This document shows, piece after piece, positions 9,601 through 18,874 of a stretch of DNA of 64,000 nt. The position numbers were made by a program, and so were the translations under genes. The stretch covers positions 1 to 64,000 of the forward strand of contig JAIEMN010000008.1 in assembly GCA_019752115.1 (NCBI GenBank), read 5' to 3'. This DNA is from Gemmatimonadaceae bacterium (lineage in GTDB: Bacteria > Gemmatimonadota > Gemmatimonadetes > Gemmatimonadales > Gemmatimonadaceae). Under the pieces are notes generated by a model. The model made no database searches. It was given only the letters and a program-made list of their open reading frames with translations, and was not told the origin of the DNA. Position 1 is the stretch's first letter. Every line of letters starts with the position of its first letter.

Positions 9601-10333
9601 CCTGCGGGCGGGGGGCGCGGCTGCGTCGGATGCGCCGGTCATCGAGGCCGAGGGGCTCGTGAAGGAGTTCACGGGCGGCGACGGGGGCGTGATCCGCGTG
9701 CTCGACGAGGTCGGGCTGACGGTCCAGCGCGGCGAGATGGTGGCGATCGTGGGCGCGAGCGGCGCCGGGAAGAGCACGCTCCTGCACGTCCTCGGGGCGC
9801 TGGAGCGGCCGTCGGCGGGGCAGATCCGCCTGGCCGGCCAGGCGGTGGGATCGCTGTCCGACGAGGGGTTGGATGCGCTCCGGAACCGTGCCGTGGGGTT
9901 CGTGTTTCAGTTTCATCATCTGCTGCGCGAGTTCTCGGCGCTCGAGAACGTCATGATGCCGCTGCGGATCGGCGGGGTGGCGGAGGCGGAGGCGCGCACG
10001 CGCGCGACGGCACTGCTGGAGCGCGTGGGGCTGTCGGCGCGGCTGCATCATCGTCCGGCGGCGTTGTCCGGGGGCGAGCAGCAGCGCACGGCGGTGGCGC
10101 GCGCGCTGGCGGCCCGCCCGGCGCTGCTCCTGGCCGACGAGCCGAGTGGCAACCTCGACTGGCACAACGCCGAGCAGTTGCACGATCTGTTTGCCGAGTT
10201 GGCCCGCGATCAGTCGCTCGGACTGGTCGTGGTGACGCACAACCAGTCGCTGGCTGCGCGGGCCGATCGGACGCTATTGTTGGAGGGGGGCAAGTTGGTG
10301 CCGTCAGACGGACATCGAACGGTGGGGAGCTGA
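9593..10333 (+). CDS. lolD: LolD-like lipoprotein-release ABC ATPase
   Basis: The 246-residue ATPase has Walker A GASGAGKS (54-61), a Q-loop in VFQFHHLL (about 104-111), the signature LSGGEQQR (158-165) and Walker [10 protein letters not shown] (178-186). The [16 protein letters not shown] segment is typical of LolD. It overlaps the permease gene upstream, so the two form one transporter. Its TGA overlaps the mcsA start (TGATG at 10331-10335), which ties lipoprotein export and protein quality control into one transcript. Confidence 0.88.
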   Translation: MNDLRAGGAAASDAPVIEAEGLVKEFTGGDGGVIRVLDEVGLTVQRGEMVAIVGASGAGKSTLLHVLGALERPSAGQIRLAGQAVGSLSDEGLDALRNRAVGFVFQFHHLLREFSALENVMMPLRIGGVAEAEARTRATALLERVGLSARLHHRPAALSGGEQQRTAVARALAARPALLLADEPSGNLDWHNAEQLHDLFAELARDQSLGLVVVTHNQSLAARADRTLLLEGGKLVPSDGHRTVGS

Positions 10334-10830
10334 TGCTCTGCGACAACTGCAAGGAGCGCGACGCGGTCGTGCATCTGACGCGGATCGTGGACAACGCGGT
10401 CACGCAGCTCCATTTGTGTGAGAAGTGCGCGGCCGCCAAGGGCGTCGAGACGACGCTGGCGGTGCCGCAGCACCCGCTCGGGGACATCCTCCAGGCGGTC
10501 CAGCAGCAGGCGCCCACGACCGCCGGCGATGCCGCACAGTGCGCGTTCTGCGGCGCCACGTCGCGCGATTTCAAGGCGACCGGACGTCTGGGCTGCCCGT
10601 CGTGCTACGACACCATGGAGCGCAGTCTGCGCGAATTGCTGCGGCGCCTGCATGGCAGCTCGCGGCATGTGGGGGTGCGCTACGAGGCGCCGGTGGCGCA
10701 TCTGCTGGAGAAGCCCGACAGCCTGCATGATCTGCGCGACCGGCTGCGGCGCGCGATCGAGGCGGAGCAGTTCGAACTCGCGGCGGAGCTGCGTGATCGT
10801 ATCCGGGTGCTGGAGAGTCCGGTCGCATGA
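10333..10830 (+). CDS. mcsA: McsA-like zinc-finger UVR-domain activator
   Basis: The 165-residue protein has two zinc-binding CxxC pairs twice over: Cys3/6 with Cys29/32, and Cys70/73 with Cys88/91. A C-terminal UVR motif follows (about 130-163; LRRAIEAEQFELAAELRDRI). In Bacillus, McsA activates the arginine kinase McsB and the ClpC unfoldase. It overlaps mcsB by 4 bases (ATGA), so the assignment is supported by both sequence and context. Confidence 0.9.
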   Translation: MLCDNCKERDAVVHLTRIVDNAVTQLHLCEKCAAAKGVETTLAVPQHPLGDILQAVQQQAPTTAGDAAQCAFCGATSRDFKATGRLGCPSCYDTMERSLRELLRRLHGSSRHVGVRYEAPVAHLLEKPDSLHDLRDRLRRAIEAEQFELAAELRDRIRVLESPVA

Positions 10831-11927
10831 CAGCCCCCCGACCTGGTCTCGATTTGTCGCTGCTCCCCGATGGCGGCGTCCGGTGGCTCGATGCGTCGGG
10901 GCCCAACAGCGATGTGGTGATTTCGACCCGCATGCGGCTGGCGCGCAACGTCTCGGGGTATGCCTTCACCGGGCGGGCCCGCGAGGGGGAGCGGCTCCGG
11001 ATGCTCGCGCAGGTCCGTGACGCGCTCACCGGCGTGCCGAGTCTCGCCGGGAGCCTGCTGGTCCGGATGGAGGAGCTCCCGACGGTTGACCGGCAGCTGC
11101 TGCATGAGCGGCATCTGGTCAGCAAGGAGCTGGCCGGGCTGGATCCCCAGCACCCGGTCCGCAGCGGGGCGGCGGTGTTTCTGGGCGAGTCGGTGGGGCT
11201 CCTCGTGAACGAGGAGGATCATCTGCGGCTTCAGGCGCTCCGGTCGGGCTTTGCCGTGCCGGAGGCGTTCGGAGCCGTCCAGCGGCTGGATCAGGAGCTC
11301 GGGGGGCAGGTCCCGTACGCGTTCCATCGGGAATTCGGCTTCCTGACCGCCTGTCCCACCAACGCGGGCACCGGATTGCGGGCGTCGGTGTTGATCCATT
11401 TACCGGGGCTGGTCCTGACCAAGGAGATCGGGAAGGTCCTAGCCGGCCTGCAGCAGATGGGGCTCACCTACCGCGGCCTGTACGGCGAGGGGAGTGAGGT
11501 CGTCGGGAATTTCTTCCAGTTGTCGAATCAGACGACGTTGGGGCGTTCCGAGGAGGAGTTACAGGACCTGCTGGTGCGCGTCGTACGTCATACGATCGAG
11601 CGCGAGGAAGAAGCGCGTCGTGTGCTGGTGCGGGACGCTGGGTATATTATCGAGGACAAGTTGTGGCGCGCCTACGGCACGCTGCGGTATGCCCGCAGCT
11701 TGACGTTCGACGAGGCCATGAACTATCTGAGCGGGGTGCGCCTGGCGGTCGGCCTGAAACTGATCACTGGGCTCAGTGTATACACTCTCAACAAGCTCCT
11801 GATTTTTGCGCAGTCGGCGCACCTCTCGCATGGTGAGGGGAAGGTGCTGACGGAGAGCGAGGCCAACCTGGCGCGCGCGCGATACGTGCGGCAGGTGCTC
11901 GTGAGCGAAGGCGGCGGCGTCGAATGA
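10827..11927 (+). CDS. mcsB: Protein-arginine kinase McsB
   Basis: McsB phosphorylates arginines on misfolded proteins, tagging them for ClpCP. The 366-residue enzyme keeps the phosphagen-kinase motifs: ISTRMRLARN (32-41), NEEDHLR (128-134) and ACPTNAGTGLRAS (175-187). GLYGEGSEVVGNFFQLSNQ follows. It lies between mcsA and clpC, as in Firmicutes, but the CtsR repressor gene that normally leads that operon is missing; the upstream neighbour is lolD. Known McsB proteins occur in some non-Firmicutes, so a functional pArg system in an LPS bacterium is plausible. Confidence 0.93.
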   Translation: MTAPRPGLDLSLLPDGGVRWLDASGPNSDVVISTRMRLARNVSGYAFTGRAREGERLRMLAQVRDALTGVPSLAGSLLVRMEELPTVDRQLLHERHLVSKELAGLDPQHPVRSGAAVFLGESVGLLVNEEDHLRLQALRSGFAVPEAFGAVQRLDQELGGQVPYAFHREFGFLTACPTNAGTGLRASVLIHLPGLVLTKEIGKVLAGLQQMGLTYRGLYGEGSEVVGNFFQLSNQTTLGRSEEELQDLLVRVVRHTIEREEEARRVLVRDAGYIIEDKLWRAYGTLRYARSLTFDEAMNYLSGVRLAVGLKLITGLSVYTLNKLLIFAQSAHLSHGEGKVLTESEANLARARYVRQVLVSEGGGVE

Positions 11928-11955
11928 TCCGCTTCCCAACGACCCTGAGGGGACG

Positions 11956-14463
11956 ATGAACGGCTACAACTTCACCGAGCGGGTGCGGAAGGTGCTGGCG
12001 ATGGCGCGCGAAGAAGCGGCGCGCCTCCATCACGAGTACGTCGGGACCGAGCACATCCTGCTCGGGCTGATCCGTGAGGGTGAGGGCGTTGCGGCGGCGG
12101 TGCTGCAAAACCTCAACGTCGATCTCGACGACGTCACGCAGAAGATCGAAGACACGGTCAAGAAGGGGAAGGCGGCGCAGGCCACCGGCCCGGATCTGCC
12201 GTATACGTCGCGCGCCAAGAAGGTTTTGGAGCTCGCGATGGCCGAAGCGCGCGATCTCAATCACAGCTACGTGGGCACGGAGCATCTGCTGCTCGGCCTG
12301 CTGCGTGAGGAGAAGGGGATCGCGGCGCAGGTGCTCACCGATGCCGGCGTGAATCTCGATGCGGCGCGCGCGGAAACGCTGCGCCTGCTCGGGACGGAAA
12401 TGCCGCAGGGCGGACCGACGCCGCCGGCCGAGAAGGCGGGCGCGGGCGCCCCGCCGTCGGCCGCACCGGCCAAGGGCGACAAGAAGTCCAAGACGCCGGC
12501 CCTCGATCATTTCTGCCGCGACCTGACGCAGCTGGCCGCGGAAGGCCAGCTCGATCCGACGATCGGGCGCGCCAAGGAGATCGAGCGCGTGATGGAAGTC
12601 CTCACGCGGCGCAAGAAGAACAACCCGGTGCTCATCGGCGAGCCGGGGGTGGGCAAGACGGCCATCGTCGAAGGGCTCGCGCAGCTCATCGCGAACGGCG
12701 ACTGCCCGGATTCGCTGCGGGATCATCGCGTCCTGTCGCTCGACATGGCGGCGGTGATCGCCGGCACCAAGTATCGCGGCCAGTTCGAAGAGCGCCTCAA
12801 GGCGGTCATGAACGAGATCGCGCAGAACAAGCAGGTCATCCTGTTCATCGACGAGCTGCACACGCTCGTCGGCGCCGGGGCGGCCGAAGGGGCGATCGAC
12901 GCCAGCAACATGCTCAAGCCGGCGCTCGCGCGCGGTGAGCTGCAGTGCGTCGGGGCCTCCACGCTGAACGAGTATCGCAAGTACATCGAGAAGGACGGGG
13001 CCCTCGAGCGTCGCTTCCAGACGGTCGTGGTGGAGCCGCCTTCGATCGATGAGACCGTGCAGATCCTCCAGGGGCTGCGCAAGAAGTACGAAGATCACCA
13101 TCGGGTGAACATCCCCGACGAGACGCTGCTGGCCGCGGCCAAGCTGTCGGAGCGCTACATCACCGACCGCTTCCTGCCGGACAAGGCCATCGACGTGATC
13201 GACGAGGCCGGCGCGCGCGCGCGTCTGGCCGCGCAGGTGCCGCCGTCGGAAGTGGCCGAACTCAAGGAGCAGCTGGAAGCGATCAACGCCGAGAAGGAAG
13301 CGGCGGTGCGCGACCAGAACTTCGAGCGCGCGGCGTCGCTCCGCGACAACGAGCGCGAAGTGCAGGCCCAGATCCGCAAGAAGCAGGAGGAGTGGGAGCA
13401 GCGGCGGCAGTCGTTCCGCCCCACGCTTGGCGAAGACGAGATCTCCTTTATCGTCAGCCGCTGGACCGGCATCCCGGTCACGCGCCTGCAGGAAGCGGAA
13501 ACGTCGCGCCTGCTGCGCATGGAAGAGGAGATGCACCAGACGGTGGTCGGACAGGACGAGGCCATCAAGGCGCTCGCCCGCTCCATTCGCCGCAGCCGCG
13601 CGGGCCTCAAGGATCCGCGCCGGCCGATCGGCTCGTTCATCTTCTCCGGCCCCACCGGTGTCGGTAAGACGGAGCTGGCGCGTTCGCTGGCCAAGTTCCT
13701 CTTCGCCGATGCCTCGGCGCTGATCCGCGTCGACATGAGCGAGTACATGGAGAAGTTCTCGGTGTCGCGCCTGATCGGCGCGCCCCCGGGCTACGTGGGC
13801 TACGAGGACTCCGGCACGCTCACCAAGGCCGTGCGTCGCAAGCCGTACAGCGTGGTGCTCCTCGACGAAATCGAGAAGGCCCATCCGGATGTGTTCAACA
13901 TCCTGCTGCAGGTGCTCGATGAGGGTCACCTCACCGACAACTACGGCCGCGTGATCGACTTCAAGAACACCGTCGTCATCATGACGTCGAACGTGGGCGC
14001 GAAGGACATCACGAAGGGCAAGTCGCTCGGCTTCGCCACGCAGGACTCGCGCGGGGACTTCGAGCGGATCTCGGACAAGGTGAAGGAAGAGATGGGCCGG
14101 GTCTTCAATCCCGAATTCCTGAACCGCCTCGACGACGTGATCGTGTTCCACCCGCTCGGGAAGGAGCACATCTCGCAGATCGTGTCCATCCTGTTCGCCG
14201 ACGTGCAGAAGCGTCTGGCCGAGGAGGAGATGAAGATCGCGCTCACCCCCGAGGCGACCGAGTTCCTGGTCAACCACGGGCACGACGAGCACTTCGGCGC
14301 CCGTCCGCTCAAGCGGGCGATCCAGCGCTACGTTGAGGATCCGCTCTCGGAGAAGATCCTGACGGGTGAGTTCTCGAAGGGCGACGAGATCGAGGTGGCC
14401 GTCTCGACCACCGAGAAGGAGAAGCTCGAGTTCCGGGTCCTGTCGCCCACGCCGCAGGCGTAA
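11956..14463 (+). CDS. clpC: ClpC-type AAA+ unfoldase
   Basis: The 835-residue protein has two Clp N repeats (about 5-145, [14 protein letters not shown] and later [14 protein letters not shown]), AAA domain 1 with GEPGVGKTA (about 228-236), a middle UVR-containing helical domain (about 445-480, [11 protein letters not shown]), and AAA domain 2 with GPTGVGKTE (about 566-574). Such N-repeat plus UVR architecture is ClpC, the unfoldase for ClpP that recognises pArg-tagged substrates. No clpP is seen in this window. It starts 28 bases after mcsB with GAGGGGA upstream of ATG. Confidence 0.96.
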   Translation: MNGYNFTERVRKVLAMAREEAARLHHEYVGTEHILLGLIREGEGVAAAVLQNLNVDLDDVTQKIEDTVKKGKAAQATGPDLPYTSRAKKVLELAMAEARDLNHSYVGTEHLLLGLLREEKGIAAQVLTDAGVNLDAARAETLRLLGTEMPQGGPTPPAEKAGAGAPPSAAPAKGDKKSKTPALDHFCRDLTQLAAEGQLDPTIGRAKEIERVMEVLTRRKKNNPVLIGEPGVGKTAIVEGLAQLIANGDCPDSLRDHRVLSLDMAAVIAGTKYRGQFEERLKAVMNEIAQNKQVILFIDELHTLVGAGAAEGAIDASNMLKPALARGELQCVGASTLNEYRKYIEKDGALERRFQTVVVEPPSIDETVQILQGLRKKYEDHHRVNIPDETLLAAAKLSERYITDRFLPDKAIDVIDEAGARARLAAQVPPSEVAELKEQLEAINAEKEAAVRDQNFERAASLRDNEREVQAQIRKKQEEWEQRRQSFRPTLGEDEISFIVSRWTGIPVTRLQEAETSRLLRMEEEMHQTVVGQDEAIKALARSIRRSRAGLKDPRRPIGSFIFSGPTGVGKTELARSLAKFLFADASALIRVDMSEYMEKFSVSRLIGAPPGYVGYEDSGTLTKAVRRKPYSVVLLDEIEKAHPDVFNILLQVLDEGHLTDNYGRVIDFKNTVVIMTSNVGAKDITKGKSLGFATQDSRGDFERISDKVKEEMGRVFNPEFLNRLDDVIVFHPLGKEHISQIVSILFADVQKRLAEEEMKIALTPEATEFLVNHGHDEHFGARPLKRAIQRYVEDPLSEKILTGEFSKGDEIEVAVSTTEKEKLEFRVLSPTPQA

Positions 14464-14528
14464 GGCGACCGGGGACGGGCGGGGTGGCCCGGCCGGCAAC
14501 GCCCGGCCCGGGAATGGGTGTCAGACGA

Positions 14529-14567
14529 CGGTCGGTCTCCGTAGGGAGACCGGCCGTTTGTCTGTTT
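14529..14567 (+). terminator. Intrinsic terminator after clpC
   Basis: CGGTCGGTCTCC and GGAGACCGGCCG pair around a 4-base loop and are followed by TTTGTCTGTTT, a U-rich tract. This ends the prfB-lysS-lol-mcs-clpC transcript. Confidence 0.8.
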
Positions 14568-14643
14568 CCGGGGTACGACCTGCCGCGGGATTCGTCCCGG
14601 CGGATGGGGGCCTCGGGTGCCCCCTCCACCCCCGGTATCCGGT

Positions 14644-14649
14644 TATATT
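14644..14649 (+). promoter_or_regulatory. Possible -10 element directly before bamA
   Basis: TATATT ends 8 bases before the bamA ATG, with no ribosome-binding site in between. A transcript starting at the usual distance would begin almost at the ATG, which would make the mRNA leaderless. No clear -35 is seen. Confidence 0.35.
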
Positions 14650-14657
14650 CCAAGGCT

Positions 14658-17138
14658 ATGCTGAGAAGCGCTCCCCTGAAGCCTTTCGTTCGGTCCCTCC
14701 GCCAGGTCTGTGCGGCCGCCTTGACGGCCGTGGTGACCGTGGCCGCTCCTGCCGTCGTGTCGGCGCAGGAGATTACGGGTCGCTGCGCCACGCCCGACTC
14801 GGTGGCGATTCGCGGCAACCAGAACGTGGCCGAGGCGCGAATCCGCGCCGAGCTCGGGTTGGCGCCGGGCGCCCCGCTGAGCTTTCCCGCGGTGCAGCGC
14901 AGCATCAAGGCGCTCTATAACCTGGCCCTGTTCGACGATGTGCGCATGGCGTGCGACGTCGAGAGTGTGGCCGGCAAGGTGCTCATGGTTGTGCTCGTGC
15001 AGGAGCGCGCGCTCCTCGGTGACCTCAAGGTCATCGGGCCGAGCGCGATCTCCGAGCGCACCATCAAGGACAAGGTCGATCTGCTGATCGGCCGGCCCAT
15101 CGATCCGATGCAGGTGGCGAAGGCGCGCGCGCGCATCGACTCCACCTACGAGGCGAATGGCTACTACCTGGCGCGTGTGACCATCGATTCGACGCCGCTC
15201 GAGGATGGGCGCATCGGGCTGACCTATCGCATCGACGAAGGGCGACGGCTGGCGATCTCGGGGATCGACATCGAAGGCAATCGCCGCGTGAAGGACAAGG
15301 AGATTGCCGGCGCGATGAAGATTCGCCCGGAAGGCTTCTTCTGGTTCCGGAAGGGTGAGTTTGACGAGGACAAGTACGTCGGTGACCTCGGCGAGCGCAT
15401 TCCGGGGCTCTATGCGCGTCTCGGCTTCGTGGACATGCGCATCACCAAGGACACGCTGATCGTGGACCGTGAGCGCGGCAAAGGCCTCGTGCAGATCGGT
15501 GTGCAGGAGGGCCCGCAGTATCGCGTGGGCACGTTCGAGATTGCCGGCAACCGTCGCTTCCCCACTGAGCAGCTCAAGGCGTTCTATCCGTTCGCCGGCT
15601 ACGATCCGACGCTGACGCAGCGCGTCAAGGCGCTCATCAAGCGTGAGGCCGCCGCGCCCGAGGGGATGTTCGACCAGCACAAGTGGGACGACGCCCTCGA
15701 GAAGGTGAACAACGAGTATCGCAACAACGGCTACCTGTACGCGCAGGTGCGGCCGGTGGTCGAGCGGCGCAAGGAAGGGACGGACTCGGTGCCCACGGTG
15801 AACCTCCGCTGGGAGATCGACGAGCGGAATCCGGCCATCGTGAACCGCATTGAGATCCAGGGCAATGACTATACGTCGGACGAGTGCATCCGCCGACAGA
15901 TCTTCATGGTCCCCGGCGGCCCATTCAGCCAGCAGCAGATGATCCGCAGCTACCAGAGCATCGGGAACCTGAACTTCTTCGAGTCGCCGCTGCCGTTCCC
16001 CGATTCGAAGCCGATCAACGATCAGGGCGATGTGGACATCGTCTTCAAGGTGAAGGAGAAGCGCACCGGCAGCGTGAACTTCGGTGCGTCGATGGGCCAG
16101 GGGGGCGTGGGCTTCGGCGGGTTCGTCGGGCTCGAACAGCCGAACCTCTTCGGCAACTGCAAGCAGGGGAAGGTGAACTGGCAGTACGGCCGGTTCTTCA
16201 ACGACTTCACGGCGACCTACACCGACCCGGCGCTCAAGGGCACGCGTATGTCGGGCGCGCTCAGCGCCTATCGTACGCAGTCGCGCTTCGTGATCGGCAA
16301 CCTCGGGCAGAATGTGCGCACGGGCAGCTCGTTCCGTCTCGGCCTGCCGGTGCCCTGGAACTACTTCTCGTCACTCGCGCTGTCGTACACCGGGGAGGCC
16401 ACGACTTTCACGTCGGGCTTCGTGCAGAACAGCACCTGCCAGCGGAACTGCTTCCGTTCGAGCATCGGCCTCGGCTACCAGTATGACACGCGTGTGGACA
16501 TGCCGTTTGCCACGCAGGGATCGCTGCGCTCGATCAACACCGACTTCACCGGCGGCCTGCTCGGCGGCACGGTGAACTTCCAGCGCGTCGATACGGAAAT
16601 CCGGTCGTACGCGCTGCTCGGGCAGTTCGGCGGCAGCACGCCGGGCTCGCAGCCGGTGAAGGTCACGCTGGGGCTGCAGGCGAAGGCCGGGGCGCTGTTC
16701 GGCAACTCCGGGCCCTTTTTCTTCCAGCAGCAGTTCTCGGTGGGTGGCGTGATGTTCGGTCAGGCGCTCCGTGGCTATCCGGAGTTCTCGATCACGCCGA
16801 CCGGTTTCAACCCGAACGTGGACCAGTATCGGTCGGACCCGGCGTCCTTCGGCAATGCGTTCATGACGATGACCGGGGAGATCGGTATCCGTTTCAATCA
16901 GATGTTCTACGCGAACGTGTTCTCGGATGCCGGCAACAACTGGGCGTCCGCGCGTCAGATCAACCCGACCCGCCTCTTCCGATCCGTCGGATTCGGGGTA
17001 TCAACCGTGACGCCGCTCGGCCCGCTCGGGCTCGACATGGCGTACGGCTTCGACCGGACAAGAGTGGATCTCACCACTGGCTTGGTCGTGAAGGACCCGC
17101 GTTGGCAGTTCCACTTCCGTCTCGGCCAGCTCTTCTAA
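14658..17138 (+). CDS. bamA: Outer-membrane protein assembly factor BamA
   Basis: BamA folds and inserts beta-barrels into the outer membrane. The 826-residue protein starts with a signal peptide (ending VVSAQ near 36), has five POTRA-type repeats over about 40-430 (for example IEGNRRVKDKEI and IAGNRRFPTEQL), and a C-terminal 16-strand barrel. The conserved L6 loop motif appears as LRGYPE, and the chain ends in Phe (FRLGQLF), the usual barrel C-terminus. The ATG at 14658 is chosen because the signal peptide begins there; longer upstream frames cross a terminator. It heads the skp-lpx operon. Confidence 0.95.
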   Translation: MLRSAPLKPFVRSLRQVCAAALTAVVTVAAPAVVSAQEITGRCATPDSVAIRGNQNVAEARIRAELGLAPGAPLSFPAVQRSIKALYNLALFDDVRMACDVESVAGKVLMVVLVQERALLGDLKVIGPSAISERTIKDKVDLLIGRPIDPMQVAKARARIDSTYEANGYYLARVTIDSTPLEDGRIGLTYRIDEGRRLAISGIDIEGNRRVKDKEIAGAMKIRPEGFFWFRKGEFDEDKYVGDLGERIPGLYARLGFVDMRITKDTLIVDRERGKGLVQIGVQEGPQYRVGTFEIAGNRRFPTEQLKAFYPFAGYDPTLTQRVKALIKREAAAPEGMFDQHKWDDALEKVNNEYRNNGYLYAQVRPVVERRKEGTDSVPTVNLRWEIDERNPAIVNRIEIQGNDYTSDECIRRQIFMVPGGPFSQQQMIRSYQSIGNLNFFESPLPFPDSKPINDQGDVDIVFKVKEKRTGSVNFGASMGQGGVGFGGFVGLEQPNLFGNCKQGKVNWQYGRFFNDFTATYTDPALKGTRMSGALSAYRTQSRFVIGNLGQNVRTGSSFRLGLPVPWNYFSSLALSYTGEATTFTSGFVQNSTCQRNCFRSSIGLGYQYDTRVDMPFATQGSLRSINTDFTGGLLGGTVNFQRVDTEIRSYALLGQFGGSTPGSQPVKVTLGLQAKAGALFGNSGPFFFQQQFSVGGVMFGQALRGYPEFSITPTGFNPNVDQYRSDPASFGNAFMTMTGEIGIRFNQMFYANVFSDAGNNWASARQINPTRLFRSVGFGVSTVTPLGPLGLDMAYGFDRTRVDLTTGLVVKDPRWQFHFRLGQLF

Positions 17139-17156
17139 ACTCAGGACACTCCTCTC

Positions 17157-17765
17157 ATGCGTTTCTCCTCCTTCGTAGGCGCTTGCGTACTCCTTGTGAG
17201 CGCCTCCACTGCGGCTCAGGCCCAGCAGAAGTTCGCGTACGTCAACTCGCAGGCGCTGATGGCCAGCGCGCCCGGGCGCACCGAGGCCGAAGCGGCCTAC
17301 GAGAAGGAAATGGGCCCGCTGCGCGACAAGATGAACAAGCTGCAGGATTCGCTGCAGGCGTTGCAGGAAGGGTGGGCGAAGGAAGAGCCCACGCTGCAGG
17401 GCGCGGCGAAGGAAGCGCGCCTCAAGGTGCTCACCGAGAAGCAGCAGGCCTGGCAGACGCAGGCGCAGAAGCTGCAGGAGCAGGCGCAGACGCGTCAGCA
17501 GGAGCTGATGGCGCCGATCATGGACGGCATCCGCAAGGCGCTCGACGATGTGCGCGCTGAAGGCGGCTATGCGTTCATCTTCGACGTGGCCGTCGAGATG
17601 CCGTACATCGTGTCGGCCGACAAGAACCTGGACATCACCGACCGCGTGGTGGCCAAGCTGCGTCTGAGCGCCCCGAAGATGGCCGCGCCGGCCACGGCGA
17701 AGCCGTCGACGGGTCCGGCCACGGCGCCGGCGGGCATCAGCACCAAGAAGCCGCCCACGGCGTGA
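17157..17765 (+). CDS. skp: Periplasmic chaperone, OmpH/Skp family
   Basis: Skp holds unfolded outer-membrane proteins in the periplasm. The 202-residue protein has a signal peptide (about 1-21, TAAQAQQ), the family opening KFAYVNSQALM, and a long charged coiled coil (about 45-125, rich in Glu, Lys and Gln) typical of the Skp tentacles. A Pro/Ala/Thr tail follows (about 175-202). It sits between bamA and lpxD, the classic order. Its TGA overlaps the lpxD start (GTGA). Confidence 0.9.
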   Translation: MRFSSFVGACVLLVSASTAAQAQQKFAYVNSQALMASAPGRTEAEAAYEKEMGPLRDKMNKLQDSLQALQEGWAKEEPTLQGAAKEARLKVLTEKQQAWQTQAQKLQEQAQTRQQELMAPIMDGIRKALDDVRAEGGYAFIFDVAVEMPYIVSADKNLDITDRVVAKLRLSAPKMAAPATAKPSTGPATAPAGISTKKPPTA

Positions 17766-18874
17766 GCGATTCGTCGCCCGGCGGGATGACGGTCACGGGC
17801 GGCGGTGATGGGCAGGTGCCCATCACCGCCGCTGACGTTGCGGCACAGGTGGGCGGACGCCTCATCGGCGACGGCCAGATTGTGGTGCGCGGGATCGCGC
17901 CGCTCGATCGGGCGGGTGCGGACGAGCTCAGCTTCCTCGCGCATCAGCGCTATTACGCGTGGTTCACCGCGTCACGGGCCGGCGTCGTTCTCACGGCGCC
18001 CGCGTTCGAGCACGCCGAGGGTGGACCGGTCACGCGCATCATTGTTGACAAGCCCATGGATGCGCTGGTCACGCTGCTGGCGCGGTTCCATCGGCGGGCG
18101 CCGCGCGCGGCCGGGGTGCATCCGACGGCGGTCGTGGCTCGCTCCGCCCGCCTTGGCGAGGGCGTCACCATCGATCCCTACGCGGTGATTGGCGAGGACG
18201 TGGTGCTCGGTGACGGCTGCTGGATCGGCGACGGCGCCAGCGTCGGCGCCGGCAGTGTGCTCGGGCGCGACGTGCGTCTCTTCCCGCATGCGGTGGTGTA
18301 TCCGTTCGTCGAGCTGGGCGACCGCGTGGTGTTGCATGCCGGCGCGCAGGTCGGCCGTGAAGGATTCGGCTTCGTGCCGCAGCCGACGGGCGTGGCGCGC
18401 ATTCCCCACGTCGGGCGCTGCGTGCTGGGGGCGGATGTCGAGATCGGCGCCAACAGCTGCGTGGATCGCGGCAGCGTTGATGATACGATCATTGGCGCCG
18501 GCACCAAGATCGACAACCTCGTGCAGATCGGGCACAACGTACGGATTGGCCGCTTCTGCTTCGTGGCCTCGTTGACGGGCATCGCCGGGTCCTCGCGTAT
18601 TGAGGATGGCGTGCGCATCGGCGGGCAGGTCGGCATCGGCGGGCACCTGACGATCGGCGCGCAGGCGACGATCGCGGCCCAGGCGGGCGTGTTCGGCGAT
18701 GTCCCGGCGCGGGAAACGTGGTCCGGCTATCCGGCGCGTCCGCACAAGGAGCAGCTGCGCGCGCAGGCGGCGCTTGTGCGGCTGGCCAAGCTCATTCGCC
18801 CGCTGGAGCGCCTGCTGGCCTCCCACGAGGCGCCTTCCACCGCCTCGCCGTCTACGCCCGGAGCCTCGGAGTGA
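17762..18874 (+). CDS. lpxD: UDP-3-O-acylglucosamine N-acyltransferase LpxD
   Basis: LpxD adds the second acyl chain to UDP-3-O-acyl-glucosamine, the third lipid A step. The 370-residue protein has the LpxD N-terminal domain (about 20-110), then a left-handed beta-helix of hexapeptide repeats with GREGFGFVPQ and QIGHNVRIG; His258 in the latter is the expected catalytic histidine. The length is slightly above the E. coli enzyme (341), partly from an N-terminal extension. The GTG start at 17762 overlaps the skp stop, and the stop overlaps lpxC-fabZ. Confidence 0.95.
   Translation: MSDSSPGGMTVTGGGDGQVPITAADVAAQVGGRLIGDGQIVVRGIAPLDRAGADELSFLAHQRYYAWFTASRAGVVLTAPAFEHAEGGPVTRIIVDKPMDALVTLLARFHRRAPRAAGVHPTAVVARSARLGEGVTIDPYAVIGEDVVLGDGCWIGDGASVGAGSVLGRDVRLFPHAVVYPFVELGDRVVLHAGAQVGREGFGFVPQPTGVARIPHVGRCVLGADVEIGANSCVDRGSVDDTIIGAGTKIDNLVQIGHNVRIGRFCFVASLTGIAGSSRIEDGVRIGGQVGIGGHLTIGAQATIAAQAGVFGDVPARETWSGYPARPHKEQLRAQAALVRLAKLIRPLERLLASHEAPSTASPSTPGASE

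Noticed and set aside
11788-14499. A 903-codon open frame opposite clpC
   Set aside because: It is the mirror of a strongly conserved gene in GC-rich DNA and has an Arg/His/Leu-rich, unprotein-like sequence. The same applies to long frames opposite pyrG, rpoN and the YfhO gene.
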